Source: Methanomassiliicoccus sp. (GTDB taxonomy: Archaea; Thermoplasmatota; Thermoplasmata; Methanomassiliicoccales; Methanomassiliicoccaceae). Taken from it: a DNA stretch of 64,000 nucleotides. The position numbers and the translations under genes were made by a program. Positions 15,919 through 24,353 of the stretch are shown here, piece after piece. Location: NCBI GenBank assembly GCA_012719175.1, contig JAAYAX010000008.1, positions 62,001 to 126,000 of the forward strand. Direction: 5' to 3'. Every line of letters begins with the position of its first letter. Positions within the stretch are counted from its first letter, which is position 1. Below the pieces are notes generated by a model. It did no database searches. It saw only the letters and a program-made list of their open reading frames with translations, and was not told the origin of the DNA.

Positions 15919-16809
15919 TCAACTCCCATCCACGTATCTTTCGGCCTTCATTGCCGCGCTCATCCCGCTCCCGATGGCTATGCCGACCTGCCGCTCCATC
16001 CCACCCACAAGATCGCCTGCCAGAAATAGTCCGGGGACAGGCGATGGGGAGGGCACAATGGACATCTGGGAGAGGAGCGTTGGGCTCAGTATCTCGACCC
16101 TGGGTTCCCTCCCGCAGGCCAGTAGGACCTTGTCCACTATCATGTGGTCTCCTTGTCCCATATCCAGCACCGTACCGTCCTGGTCTTTTCTCACATTGAC
16201 GATCGGCAAACCATCCACTAGAGGAATGCCTCTCATCCTCGCCCGCTCTCGGAGCAACGGTAAGCACCTGGGTTCAGAACGGCACTGTACGGTCACCTCG
16301 TGGCCTTCCTCCCTCAGCCGTATGGCCTGGTCGAAGGCGGCATCACCGCCACCATAGACAAGGATCCTATCGTGGCCTCCTGCTGCCCTGGACAGCTCGA
16401 AGAGATCGTAGAACGCGGAGATGCCCTCCAGCCCTTTCAGCCCGGGTATGTCGATGGTACGGGGCCTGGTACCTGTGGCCATGATGACCGCGTCCGATTC
16501 GACCGTCCCCTGGGAGGTGGCGATGGTGAAGGTTCGTTCCGTATCGCGGTCGATCCGCTCCACGGAGGCGATGGTGACCTTCCCTCCCACCGATAGTAGG
16601 TGATCATGAATGAGAGACGCCAGCCTATCTCCCCCGATGCCCCCGGGGAATCCTGGATAGTTCTCGATCCAGTACCCATACCTCAACAGCCCCCCGGGAA
16701 CGTTCTTTTCCAACAACAATGGTGCCAGACCAGCGCGTTGGAGGTAGATCCCAGCAGCCATCCCTGCTGGTCCTGCGCCAATGATGGTCACTGCCTGCCT
16801 TCCATCCAA
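15919..16809 (-). CDS. Thioredoxin-reductase-like FAD/NAD(P) oxidoreductase lacking the redox CxxC
   Basis: The FAD motif GAGPAG is at residues 11-16, with LLEKNVPGGLL, ENYPGFPG and ATGTRPR typical of the thioredoxin reductase fold. A second nucleotide motif GGGDAA lies at about 153-158, and the C-terminal FAD motif is LFLAGDLVGG. In true thioredoxin reductase a CxxC precedes the second nucleotide domain; here that stretch reads SAFYDLFELS and has no cysteine. It may therefore pass electrons to a separate protein, such as ferredoxin, rather than a disulfide. The length of 296 residues fits. It overlaps the upstream hydrolase gene by 22 bases. Confidence 0.83.
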   Translation of the reverse strand: MDGRQAVTIIGAGPAGMAAGIYLQRAGLAPLLLEKNVPGGLLRYGYWIENYPGFPGGIGGDRLASLIHDHLLSVGGKVTIASVERIDRDTERTFTIATSQGTVESDAVIMATGTRPRTIDIPGLKGLEGISAFYDLFELSRAAGGHDRILVYGGGDAAFDQAIRLREEGHEVTVQCRSEPRCLPLLRERARMRGIPLVDGLPIVNVRKDQDGTVLDMGQGDHMIVDKVLLACGREPRVEILSPTLLSQMSIVPSPSPVPGLFLAGDLVGGMERQVGIAIGSGMSAAMKAERYVDGS

Positions 16810-17447
16810 CTTAGCACCTCCTCTGTGGTCACCACTATGGTGAAGCCGTCGGCCAACGCCCGCAGGCTCCCCATATGGAGGTCCTCATGGTCTGTTGCCG
16901 TGGCATCCATCACAAAGAACACCTCCAGATCGCGCATGAAAGCATCACGAGCTGTGGATTCGCAACATAGGTGGGTCATGACCCCGGTAATGACCACCTT
17001 ATCAGCCCTTAGTCCTCGCAGGATGCCTTCCAGTTCGGTCCCGATGAACGCGCTGTAACGGGTCTTTCGAACTATCGCCCCGTCCTTTTCTGGCTGCAGG
17101 CGGTCATCTATATGCGAGAGCGGGTCCTTATCCGCGGGAACGTCGCCCCACCAACCTCCCATGATGCCGGGGTCTTCATCGCTCCTCACCGCATGCCAAG
17201 TGAAAATGATCGGCCTGTGAGAGAAACGAAAGGAATCGACAAGGCTGATGACGTTCCCCATGATCTCCTCGGCCTCCGGGAATGAAGCATGGGACGATGG
17301 ATCCAGGAAGTATCCCTGCATGTCGATGACAAGCAGGGCCGTTCGCTCAGTGATGAAAGGGAATCTCTCTCTGCGGCTTGGCCTTACATATGGCTGGAGC
17401 TGCTGAATCCGTTTTTCGGTTTTTTTATCTAGGCTGATGGCGGTCAT
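16788..17447 (-). CDS. Isochorismatase-family cysteine hydrolase
   Basis: The catalytic triad of the family is visible: Asp42 (LLVIDMQ), Lys128 (VRKTRYSAF) and a cysteine in THLCCESTARDA (Cys161). Members include nicotinamidases, isochorismatases and N-carbamoyl amidases; the substrate cannot be told apart here. The length is 219 residues. It is the first gene of a three-gene operon whose members overlap or nearly touch. A link to the NAD salvage enzyme nadC elsewhere in the window would be speculative. Confidence 0.85.
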   Translation of the reverse strand: MTAISLDKKTEKRIQQLQPYVRPSRRERFPFITERTALLVIDMQGYFLDPSSHASFPEAEEIMGNVISLVDSFRFSHRPIIFTWHAVRSDEDPGIMGGWWGDVPADKDPLSHIDDRLQPEKDGAIVRKTRYSAFIGTELEGILRGLRADKVVITGVMTHLCCESTARDAFMRDLEVFFVMDATATDHEDLHMGSLRALADGFTIVVTTEEVLSWMEGRQ

Positions 17448-17650
17448 GGTCGTTGGCCACCATCGGTGAACGGCGGCCTTATCCGCCGTTTCCTATTCTT
17501 TGGAGAGGCTGGAAACTGGAAAACAATGCCTCTTTCGATCGTCCCTATACCTCGGCGATCGTTGATATACTTGCCGTTATACCAGATGGACGAAGACATG
17601 CGCGTCCGTTCTAAACTTAAGGCCAGGAAGGAGTTGGAGGACCTTCCAGG

Positions 17651-18490
17651 CTACGAGATCGTTACTGGTTTGGGATCCGATCCCATGATCTTTTTCAGAA
17701 GCACGCACACTAGGAACAGACCTATGCTTATCAGCACGATAGCGCCGCCGGTCGCGAGCCTTTCGTACAATGCCGATGCTACCAGACCAAGGACTACGGC
17801 GATGATGCCTACCACCAGGCTTATGGCCACGGTACCGCGGAACGATTTCGATAGCTGCATGGCCGATGAAGCAGGCAGTATGAGCAAAGCCGAGACCAAC
17901 AAGGAACCGACGATCTTGATCGATACCACCACGGTCAGGGCCAGCACGATGTTGAAGGCCAGGTCCAGGAGGAAGACGGGCACGCCGGACAGCCGGGCAC
18001 CCTGCTCATCGAAGGTGAGGTGCATAAGCTCCTTGAAGAACAGGATTATGAAGACGACGACCACGAGTGACAGGGTTACACTGAGCGTCAGATCGTCCGC
18101 GGAGATCGTGAGGATGGAACCGAACAGGTAATCGAAGAGATCGACGTTGAACCCGTTCCCCAGGCTGGCCAGCACAGCACCAAGACCCAGGCCGAACGAT
18201 ATCATGATCCCTATGGCCATCTCCGAGTACACGATCCGCTTCCGTTGCATGTACGATATTCCGAGTATGCCCAGCAGAGATAGTACGAGGGCAGTGTCCA
18301 AGGGATAGATGGATAGGAAAAGGCCGAGGGCAATACCGCCGAAGGACAGATGCGCGACCCCCTCGCCGATGAGAGCTGCACGACGGAGGACGATGAAGAC
18401 CCCCAGCAGGGAGCACAGCACTGCGGCACAGAGGCCTCCTATGAAGGCTCGTTGGAAGAAGGTGTAGTCAAATGCAGTTATCAGGTCCAT
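17651..18490 (-). CDS. Metal ABC transporter permease (ZnuB/MntB family)
   Basis: About eight hydrophobic segments span 279 residues, in the pattern of ABC-3 permeases that import zinc, manganese or iron(II). The conserved GEGVAHLSFGGIALG and LLVSALLILPASSAMQL stretches are diagnostic. It follows the ATPase gene with a 13-base gap. The C-terminus (KIMGSDPKPVTIS) is soluble. It ends in TAG. Metal specificity is not readable from the permease. The 203-bp gap to the hydrolase gene on its left holds nothing I recognise. Confidence 0.9.
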   Translation of the reverse strand: MDLITAFDYTFFQRAFIGGLCAAVLCSLLGVFIVLRRAALIGEGVAHLSFGGIALGLFLSIYPLDTALVLSLLGILGISYMQRKRIVYSEMAIGIMISFGLGLGAVLASLGNGFNVDLFDYLFGSILTISADDLTLSVTLSLVVVVFIILFFKELMHLTFDEQGARLSGVPVFLLDLAFNIVLALTVVVSIKIVGSLLVSALLILPASSAMQLSKSFRGTVAISLVVGIIAVVLGLVASALYERLATGGAIVLISIGLFLVCVLLKKIMGSDPKPVTIS

Positions 18491-18503
18491 GTTCTAATCA
18501 CCA

Positions 18504-19277
18504 TCATCGAGGAATAATGCAATTGTCACGGTGGTTATGGAACACGAACGTGAAGTGCTCACCGTAGGCATCGCGAAGCGACTTCGTGGGGTCGGTCCCC
18601 GGTGTTATCTCGGTCATCTCCAGCTTGCGGTTGACTATGGCCAGCTTATTGGCCTGGCACATCACGCTGGAAAGGTCATGGGACACTGTCACGATAGTGA
18701 CCCCGGTCTCGTCCCGGAGCTGCCGCAGCAGGTTCACGAACCGGTCCTGGATGGATACGTCGAGACCGCTCGCGGCCTCATCGAGGATCAATAGCTCGGG
18801 ACGTTTGACCAGCGCCTTGGCGATGAAGATACGCTGCTTCTGCCCGCCCGATAGTTCACTGATCTTGCTCTTGCGGACCTCATAGATCCCCACGGCATCC
18901 ATGGCCTCCTTGACCGCTTCCTTGTCCGCAGCGGTGATCCATCGGCCGAGGTTGTTCCGGGAGATGCAGCCCAGGCGGACGATCTCCTCCACCGTGGCAG
19001 GGAACAGGGGATCGAACTGAATCGCATGCTGGGCCACATATCCTATGCGATGGTGCTCTTTGAACTTGCTCAGGTCGGTGCCGAAAAGGCGCACCTCTCC
19101 ATGTGAGAGCTTAACGTTGCCTAGGAGGGCATTAAGGAGCGTGGTCTTCCCTCCTCCGTTGGGACCGACGATCCCCAGAAAGTCTCCCTTCAGGACATCC
19201 AGGTTAACGCCGTCCAGCACGGTAATGCCGTCGTATTTCACCACGATGTCCTTTGCCTCGATTACCTTTTCTACCAT
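18504..19277 (-). CDS. Metal ABC transporter ATP-binding protein (ZnuC/MntA type)
   Basis: Walker A is GPNGGGKTT (about 38-46), the ABC signature is LSGGQKQR and Walker B is LLILDEA, with the switch histidine in VSHDLSS. The 257-residue protein ends with HFTFVFHNHRDNCIIPR, a histidine- and cysteine-bearing tail that could bind metal, as in some ZnuC proteins. Its partner permease follows directly and a binding-protein gene lies 244 bp upstream on the same strand. The promoter has a palindrome next to the TATA box. Confidence 0.92.
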   Translation of the reverse strand: MVEKVIEAKDIVVKYDGITVLDGVNLDVLKGDFLGIVGPNGGGKTTLLNALLGNVKLSHGEVRLFGTDLSKFKEHHRIGYVAQHAIQFDPLFPATVEEIVRLGCISRNNLGRWITAADKEAVKEAMDAVGIYEVRKSKISELSGGQKQRIFIAKALVKRPELLILDEAASGLDVSIQDRFVNLLRQLRDETGVTIVTVSHDLSSVMCQANKLAIVNRKLEMTEITPGTDPTKSLRDAYGEHFTFVFHNHRDNCIIPR

Positions 19278-19308
19278 CTGGAGCCCACCGAATAAATGCT
19301 GAACCGTG

Positions 19309-19337
19309 ATTTAATATTGTGCGATTGCTGGAATCGC
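19309..19337 (-). promoter_or_regulatory. TATA element with adjacent palindrome before the metal ABC ATPase
   Basis: On the minus strand AATATTAAAT (about 19309-19318) is a TATA candidate, 32-41 bp before the ATG at 19277. Immediately upstream lies the perfect inverted repeat GCGATT-N5-AATCGC (19321-19337). A metal-responsive repressor or activator site at the BRE position is a reasonable guess. The remaining 19338-19521 is AT-rich, with no gene. Confidence 0.45.
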
Positions 19338-19521
19338 TGTCGCAGCTCGAAGGGATTATGCGCTCTCCCTCTGCGATGGCGTTCCATTGCGCATGCCGAT
19401 ATCTTATCAACAGATATATCATCTATTATTAACTTTTCATCAATGATTCTTTTTTTCTTAATAAAGGAGAAACTCCAACCGCGGTCATTCGACAAAATAA
19501 GGAATGAGAAGGAAAGATGTT

Positions 19522-20862
19522 TCAGGGGGTCACCTCAAGGCCGGTCTTCAGAGATTCTAGGTTCGCACGCATTATCTCAAAGTAGTCCATATTGGAATGC
19601 GCTCCGGTCCTGCTGTGGATACCATCTAGGACTAGCACCTGCGCACCTGTCTCTTCGGCGATCGTGTCGATAATGCTGTCCGAGAAGATAGGCTCCGAGA
19701 ACACGTAGTCAAGGCCGAGCTGGTCGACCATATCCGCCAGAGCCGCCAGGTCCGCAGCGCTGGGTTGGGCATCGGCGGAGATGCCGATGGCCGCGTACGC
19801 ATCGAAGCCATAGCGCATGGCCAGGTAGTTGAATCCCTCGTGGGTCGTGATGATGGCGTTCTTGGTCCTCTTCGCCAGTCCATTGACGAACTCCTGATTG
19901 AGAACGTCGAGGCGGGACTTGAGATCATCAGCGTTCTGCTGGTAGGCCGTGGCGTTCGAGGGATCGGCGGCGACGAAAGCCTTCAGAATATTGGATACCT
20001 GGGCCTTGGCGCTGATCGGGTCCAACCAAATGTGTGGATCGTTCAGGCCATGTTCGTGGCCTCCCTCTCCCTCCTCCTCCCCGGCGATCATGATCAGCCC
20101 GGTCCCGGTGGAATTGGAGCTGAAGGATATGGAATAGACCTCACCGGCTCCAAGCTCCACGAACTTCGATCCATTGAACTGAGGATAGGAACTCACAGAT
20201 CCACTTTCCAGCTCATACTCCAGCTCGGTACCTGTGGATGATCGTATGGTGAACTCGGTGGCATTGGTGACAAATAGCCTGATGTCCCCTCCGTTCATGG
20301 AACTTACCTTGATATAACCGCCATTCCCGCTGGCCAGGGGGGAGAAGTTAACATTCACGTATCCCTCTGCGCTCATGGTCGGCGCCGAAGCTTCTGAGTC
20401 CGTAGCTGTGACCACAGAGGTGAGGCCGCCATTGAAGGCCTCCACCGCCTGTTCATAGGCCTCCGTTATCTCGTCGGAAAGAAGCAAGGAAATGTTCTGG
20501 GATGAGTCGACCACGACCAGATCATCATTGTCCACGGAGCTTAGGACCGTGTCCATCCACGGCTCGAAACCTTGACCGTTATAGACAAGAATGTCTGCAT
20601 CATTGACCTTGATGATATCAGATGGAGATGGCTCCCATGTATGAGGCTCGGAGTTGTCCGGGATCAGCATGCTGACGTCCACGTGTTCCTTACCGATCTC
20701 CGATGAGAAGTAGTAGAGGGGGTAGAAGCTCGCCACGACGCCCAATTTACCTGTCTTCGCATTGGAGCTGTTCGAGGACAGCAGGACCGCTGTGCCTGCC
20801 ACTATCACAACCGCAACAACTGCGAGTGCCGCAACAATCCGTGTTCTCCTTCCGATGGCCAT
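19522..20862 (-). CDS. Zinc/manganese-type substrate-binding protein (ZnuA family) with a large insertion
   Basis: A membrane anchor or signal at residues 9-29 places it outside the cell. Metal ligands of the A-I family are His74 (EPHTWEPSP), His277 (DPHIWLDP) and His341 (TTHEGF). A short His loop (GGHEHGLNDPH) precedes the second ligand. At 446 residues it is about 130 longer than usual: residues 132-262 are a serine/threonine/glycine-rich beta-type insertion (for example EGYVNVNFSPLA, YIKVSSMNGGD and EVYSISFSSN) between the first lobe and the His loop. It likely feeds the adjacent ABC permease/ATPase pair. Confidence 0.88.
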   Translation of the reverse strand: MAIGRRTRIVAALAVVAVVIVAGTAVLLSSNSSNAKTGKLGVVASFYPLYYFSSEIGKEHVDVSMLIPDNSEPHTWEPSPSDIIKVNDADILVYNGQGFEPWMDTVLSSVDNDDLVVVDSSQNISLLLSDEITEAYEQAVEAFNGGLTSVVTATDSEASAPTMSAEGYVNVNFSPLASGNGGYIKVSSMNGGDIRLFVTNATEFTIRSSTGTELEYELESGSVSSYPQFNGSKFVELGAGEVYSISFSSNSTGTGLIMIAGEEEGEGGHEHGLNDPHIWLDPISAKAQVSNILKAFVAADPSNATAYQQNADDLKSRLDVLNQEFVNGLAKRTKNAIITTHEGFNYLAMRYGFDAYAAIGISADAQPSAADLAALADMVDQLGLDYVFSEPIFSDSIIDTIAEETGAQVLVLDGIHSRTGAHSNMDYFEIMRANLESLKTGLEVTP

Positions 20863-20894
20863 ATTTCATCACTAACTAAATACACAGGTTATCA

Positions 20895-20925
20895 GGATAT
20901 ATAGTAATTTCTATTAACAAGTTAA
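20895..20925 (-). promoter_or_regulatory. TATA box and palindrome before the metal-binding protein gene
   Basis: The minus strand reads ACTATATATCC at about 20895-20905, placed to start transcription near 20875, just before the ATG at 20862. Directly upstream is the perfect repeat TTAAC-N2-GTTAA (20914-20925). The layout matches that of the other two metal transport promoters in the window, although the repeat sequence differs. Confidence 0.45.
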
Positions 20926-21623
20926 CAACATTTGATATAAATTTATTAATCATCTATAGGGGAAAATTTATGGCACTATAAGGAACGTGCATCCCATTTG
21001 CAATGATGCCATTGTAACATAACCGATCTGGCCAGATTGGGATCATGAACATCATAGTATGTTTGTCCCTTCTTTTCTCCATGGAATATTGTAGCATATG
21101 GGCCTCTTAGCAAATGCTGGAACTTTTCGGGAAGACGCCAATCACTTCTAGTTATGTGGCCAAGCTCGACCGTTCGATCCCCTCTGCCAGCAGGTCATCG
21201 AGCCCACCATATCATCGATGAAGATCGGCTCGGCGGCCCATGGGACCTTGAGACCCGGTGAAACATGGAGATTATCATCATCAGGTGCATTCCAGGCGGC
21301 CTTTCGACCTCGACCAGATGGTCGATCTATCTGTGAGGTGCCCAGATAGCGGCCCTGCTCCTCTAGTAAAATGATCATTCTAAGGGAGCCGACAAAGGAC
21401 ATAAGGATAGCTACTATCGTAAGAAATTGATAAATGGATACAAATTATTAGTGTCGGTGATGGGGAGTCGGCCGTCGAACGGGGGAGGTTGTGAGAAAAT
21501 CGTATCGCATTTACCGCCCGGGACCTTGACGAAGTCCCTCCTAGGTCTCAGTAAAGGTCGCAGGCTAGCATACCTTGGGCATATCCGTTCCCAAGCATCA
21601 TCGATGACACTTCTGGGCGGTCA
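20926..21623. other. Intergenic region with palindromes, no convincing gene
   Basis: About 700 bp between the zinc-type binding protein promoter and an MFS gene. A near-perfect 18-bp palindrome (21023-21040) has the perfect core ATCTGGCCAGAT (21026-21037), and CAATG-N4-CATTG lies at 21001-21014. Frames of 84 codons (21148-21402, minus) and 67 codons (21427-21630, plus) show no family signature. The first contains a weak winged-helix-like MIILLEEQGRYLGTSQI, so a decayed regulator gene is possible but unproved. Confidence 0.35.
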
Positions 21624-22901
21624 ATGCTGATGGCCTCGATCGAAGTTGCAAAGAAAGAGAGCACGCCCCCGCCGTGGATGCGTCGGTTCTTCACTCTATG
21701 GGCCGGGCAGGCCTTTTCCCTCCTTGGGAGTGCTCTCGTACAGTGGGCCCTGATGTTCTGGGTCGCGGTCACCACCGCCTCCCCACTGGACCTGGCCATT
21801 GCTGGTGCCATGGGGCTTCTCCCTCAGGTATTCCTGTCCCCGTTCGCCGGAGCGTACGTGGACCGTCACGACAGGAAGAAGGTTATGCTCTTCGCTGACC
21901 TGTTAACCGCTCTGGGCACTCTGATCCTAATGCTCCTGTTCGTTGCCCAGGCCATCGCTCTCTGGCACATATTCATCGTAATGTTCTTCCGGTCAGCCAT
22001 GCAGGCCTTCCACTGGCCGGCGATGCAAGCCTCCACCGCGCTCATGGTACCGAAGGACCATCTTGCACGCATCACCGGCCTCAATCAGTCCGTCATGGGG
22101 CTCACCAGCATCATGGGCCCGGCCCTCGGGGCGTTCCTTTACGTCGCCCTACCCATGTACCTGGTCCTGGGCATGGATGTGGTGACCGCGGCCATGGCCA
22201 TCACCGCCCTGTTGGTGGTGAGGATACCAGAGATCAGGAAGCCCAAGGGGCGTGAGAAGACCCCTATACTCCGAGATCTCGTGGAGGCGTTCCGATACGT
22301 ACAGGCCTGGAAGGGGGCATTGCTGGTGGTAGCGGTGTTCTCCGTCGTTAACTTCCTGATCACCCCGGCGTTCACGTTCTTTAACCTGCTGACACTGTAT
22401 CATTTCGGCCAGGGGCCGTACCAGGCCGCCTTCATGGATGTCATGTTAGGGGCGGGCATGATCACGGGCGGCCTCATACTGGGGATGTGGGGCGGATCCA
22501 AGCGGAAGATCGTCACGTGCATAGGGGCCCTTGCCTCCTCTGGCGGAGGGGTGCTCTTGATAGGCGTGCTGCCTCCTGACGGTTTCCTCATCGCGGCCAC
22601 GACCGCCCTGTTCATCGGCACGGGCCTATCCATAGTCAACGGCATCGTCATGGCAATACTGCAGAAGGGAATCAGGGCCGACATGCAGGGACGGGTGTTC
22701 GCGCTCCTGTCGAGCTTGTCCAGCGGAATGGCCCCCTTGGGGCTGGCGCTCTCTGGCCCATTCGCGGCGGTGTTCGGCATTCAGGCCTGGTTCATCGCCG
22801 GGGGGCTGATAATGGTGGTCGTCAGTGCGTCCCTGTTCTTTGTTCCGGTGGTTTTGAACATCGAGGACCACATTGCCGAGGCGGTAGCGATAGAGCAGTA
22901 G
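21624..22901 (+). CDS. MFS transporter (drug-efflux-like)
   Basis: A 425-residue protein with about twelve hydrophobic segments. The MFS loop 2-3 signature is GAYVDRHDRKKVML, preceded by LPQVFLSPFAG. This pattern is shared with MefA-type macrolide exporters and other MFS_3 members. Substrate is unknown. It begins MLMASIEVAKKE; the third codon is a second ATG, and either may be used. It is flanked by metal transport loci but faces the opposite way, so it is not part of them. It ends in TAG. Confidence 0.85.
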   Translation: MLMASIEVAKKESTPPPWMRRFFTLWAGQAFSLLGSALVQWALMFWVAVTTASPLDLAIAGAMGLLPQVFLSPFAGAYVDRHDRKKVMLFADLLTALGTLILMLLFVAQAIALWHIFIVMFFRSAMQAFHWPAMQASTALMVPKDHLARITGLNQSVMGLTSIMGPALGAFLYVALPMYLVLGMDVVTAAMAITALLVVRIPEIRKPKGREKTPILRDLVEAFRYVQAWKGALLVVAVFSVVNFLITPAFTFFNLLTLYHFGQGPYQAAFMDVMLGAGMITGGLILGMWGGSKRKIVTCIGALASSGGGVLLIGVLPPDGFLIAATTALFIGTGLSIVNGIVMAILQKGIRADMQGRVFALLSSLSSGMAPLGLALSGPFAAVFGIQAWFIAGGLIMVVVSASLFFVPVVLNIEDHIAEAVAIEQ

Positions 22902-22967
22902 CGTTGGGACCGCTGGGAGCGTGTATGAACATCACCGCATTGAGGTGTAAATACCTAGCGGCGTGTC

Positions 22968-23582
22968 TCATTCCTTCCTGGCGACACAGATATAGTAAGC
23001 GTCATCATCCCTCTCGAAGAGCACCGAGAGGCCGCTGTCCGTCATCATTCGCTTTAACCGCTCCATCGACGGTAAAAAGTCGTTGGAGATCTCCACACCT
23101 CCCTCCATGTGGATGCCATTGATCTTCTTCGCCGAGTCGGAGTGCGCGACGGCAAGCCGGCCCCCCTTCCTAAGTGCCCTCGACAGTATCTTGATCGCCA
23201 GGGGCTGATCGACGAAGTGAGGGAAACACGAGTAGCAGACCACCAGATCGAACTCCGAGCAGTATTCGAGATCGTACACATCGGAGATGACGTAGGAGAC
23301 GAATGGATGCTCGCTCTCAGGATACTTGGTCCGGGCGACATCGATCATGTTCTCAGAGTAGTCCACGGCCACAATGGACCCGTTGACCAGACGGGCCTCG
23401 TAATGTGGGATCATTACCCCAGTTCCTGTGCCGATGTCCAGGACCCTTTCGTGGCCCTTTATGGAGAGGATATCGGTTATGTATTCTACCTTACTGCTAT
23501 CGTGGACGGAGATCTCATCCCACACCTTGGCCTTTTCGTTGAAGAACCCCCTCTGCTTCGGATTAATCCTTTTCGTACCCAC
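22968..23582 (-). CDS. SAM-dependent class I methyltransferase at the end of the iron-type ABC operon
   Basis: Motif I is VLDIGTGTGVMIPHY, with VAVDYSENMI after strand 2 and FDLVVCYSCFPHF after strand 4, all typical of class I small-molecule methylases (Methyltransf_11/25). The start is a GTG with GGAAGGG six bases before it. Only 15 bases separate it from the ABC ATPase gene upstream, so it is likely the fourth gene of that operon. Substrate unknown; a tetrapyrrole or chelator is a possibility suggested only by context. Length is 204 residues. Confidence 0.8.
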   Translation of the reverse strand: MGTKRINPKQRGFFNEKAKVWDEISVHDSSKVEYITDILSIKGHERVLDIGTGTGVMIPHYEARLVNGSIVAVDYSENMIDVARTKYPESEHPFVSYVISDVYDLEYCSEFDLVVCYSCFPHFVDQPLAIKILSRALRKGGRLAVAHSDSAKKINGIHMEGGVEISNDFLPSMERLKRMMTDSGLSVLFERDDDAYYICVARKE

Positions 23583-23597
23583 TGAGATCCCTTCCGT

Positions 23598-24353
23598 TCA
23601 TATCGGTATGACCACCGGTATCCCCTTTACCTTTTCCACAAATGCGTCGATATTGTAGACGGCACGAATGTTCTCTGGCGTTATTATGCTATGATCGCCG
23701 GTGGCGAAGATCGCTCCTTCCCTCATCATTATGAACTTGTCTGAATGACGGATCGCCAGGTTGAGGTCATGTATCGTCATGATGGCCGCTATGTGGTTCC
23801 TTCTCGCGATGTTCCTAATCAGATGCATTATCATGTGCTGGTTGGGCAGGTCCAGGCTGCTTGTGGGCTCGTCCAGGAGGATCACCTTGGGCTGTTGCAC
23901 CAGCACCCTGGCGATCTGCACCAGCTGGTACTCCCCGCCGCTTATCTCATTGACATACTTCAGCGCCAGATCGTCCAAGCCCATCAGGTGGATAACTCTT
24001 CCAGCGAGCCTGATGTCCTTTTCGGTGACCTCCCATTCAAAATGCGGTTTCCTCCCCAACAGAACGGAGTCAAAGACCGTCATCCTGGACATCTCGCCCC
24101 TCTGTGATACATAGCCTATTTTTTTGGCGATGTCCCTTCTGCTCATCTTATGGAGGTTCGACCCGTCTATGATGACCGAGCCCATGGCGGGCATCAGGAT
24201 CTTGTTGATGCACTTCATCAAGGTGGTCTTGCCGACACCGTTGGGGCCCATGATCGATGTCACTTCATCCTTCTCGATGGTGAATGTGACGTCGTCCAGG
24301 ACCTTCACGCTCTTGTAGGAGAACTCCACACCGTTCACCTGGAAGAACGTCAT
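23598..24353 (-). CDS. Iron-complex/cobalamin ABC transporter ATP-binding protein (FecE/BtuD type)
   Basis: Walker A GPNGVGKTT, signature ISGGEYQLV, Walker B VILLDEP and switch His in TIHDLN are all present. The 251-residue protein is of the type that pairs with FecCD/BtuC permeases. Its start overlaps the permease stop by four bases (ATGA). The signature has Tyr where Gln is common (GGEYQ), as seen in many archaeal members. It energises uptake of a chelated iron or corrinoid. Confidence 0.92.
   Translation of the reverse strand: MTFFQVNGVEFSYKSVKVLDDVTFTIEKDEVTSIMGPNGVGKTTLMKCINKILMPAMGSVIIDGSNLHKMSRRDIAKKIGYVSQRGEMSRMTVFDSVLLGRKPHFEWEVTEKDIRLAGRVIHLMGLDDLALKYVNEISGGEYQLVQIARVLVQQPKVILLDEPTSSLDLPNQHMIMHLIRNIARRNHIAAIMTIHDLNLAIRHSDKFIMMREGAIFATGDHSIITPENIRAVYNIDAFVEKVKGIPVVIPI

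Noticed and set aside
17466-18131. A 221-codon plus-strand frame opposite the metal permease
   Set aside because: The minus strand has a clear membrane permease with family signatures and good spacing to the ATPase gene.
21148-21630. Two short frames (84 and 67 codons) before the MFS gene
   Set aside because: No ribosome site or family match. The helix-like MIILLEEQGRYLG stretch is too short to claim a winged helix or a pseudogene.
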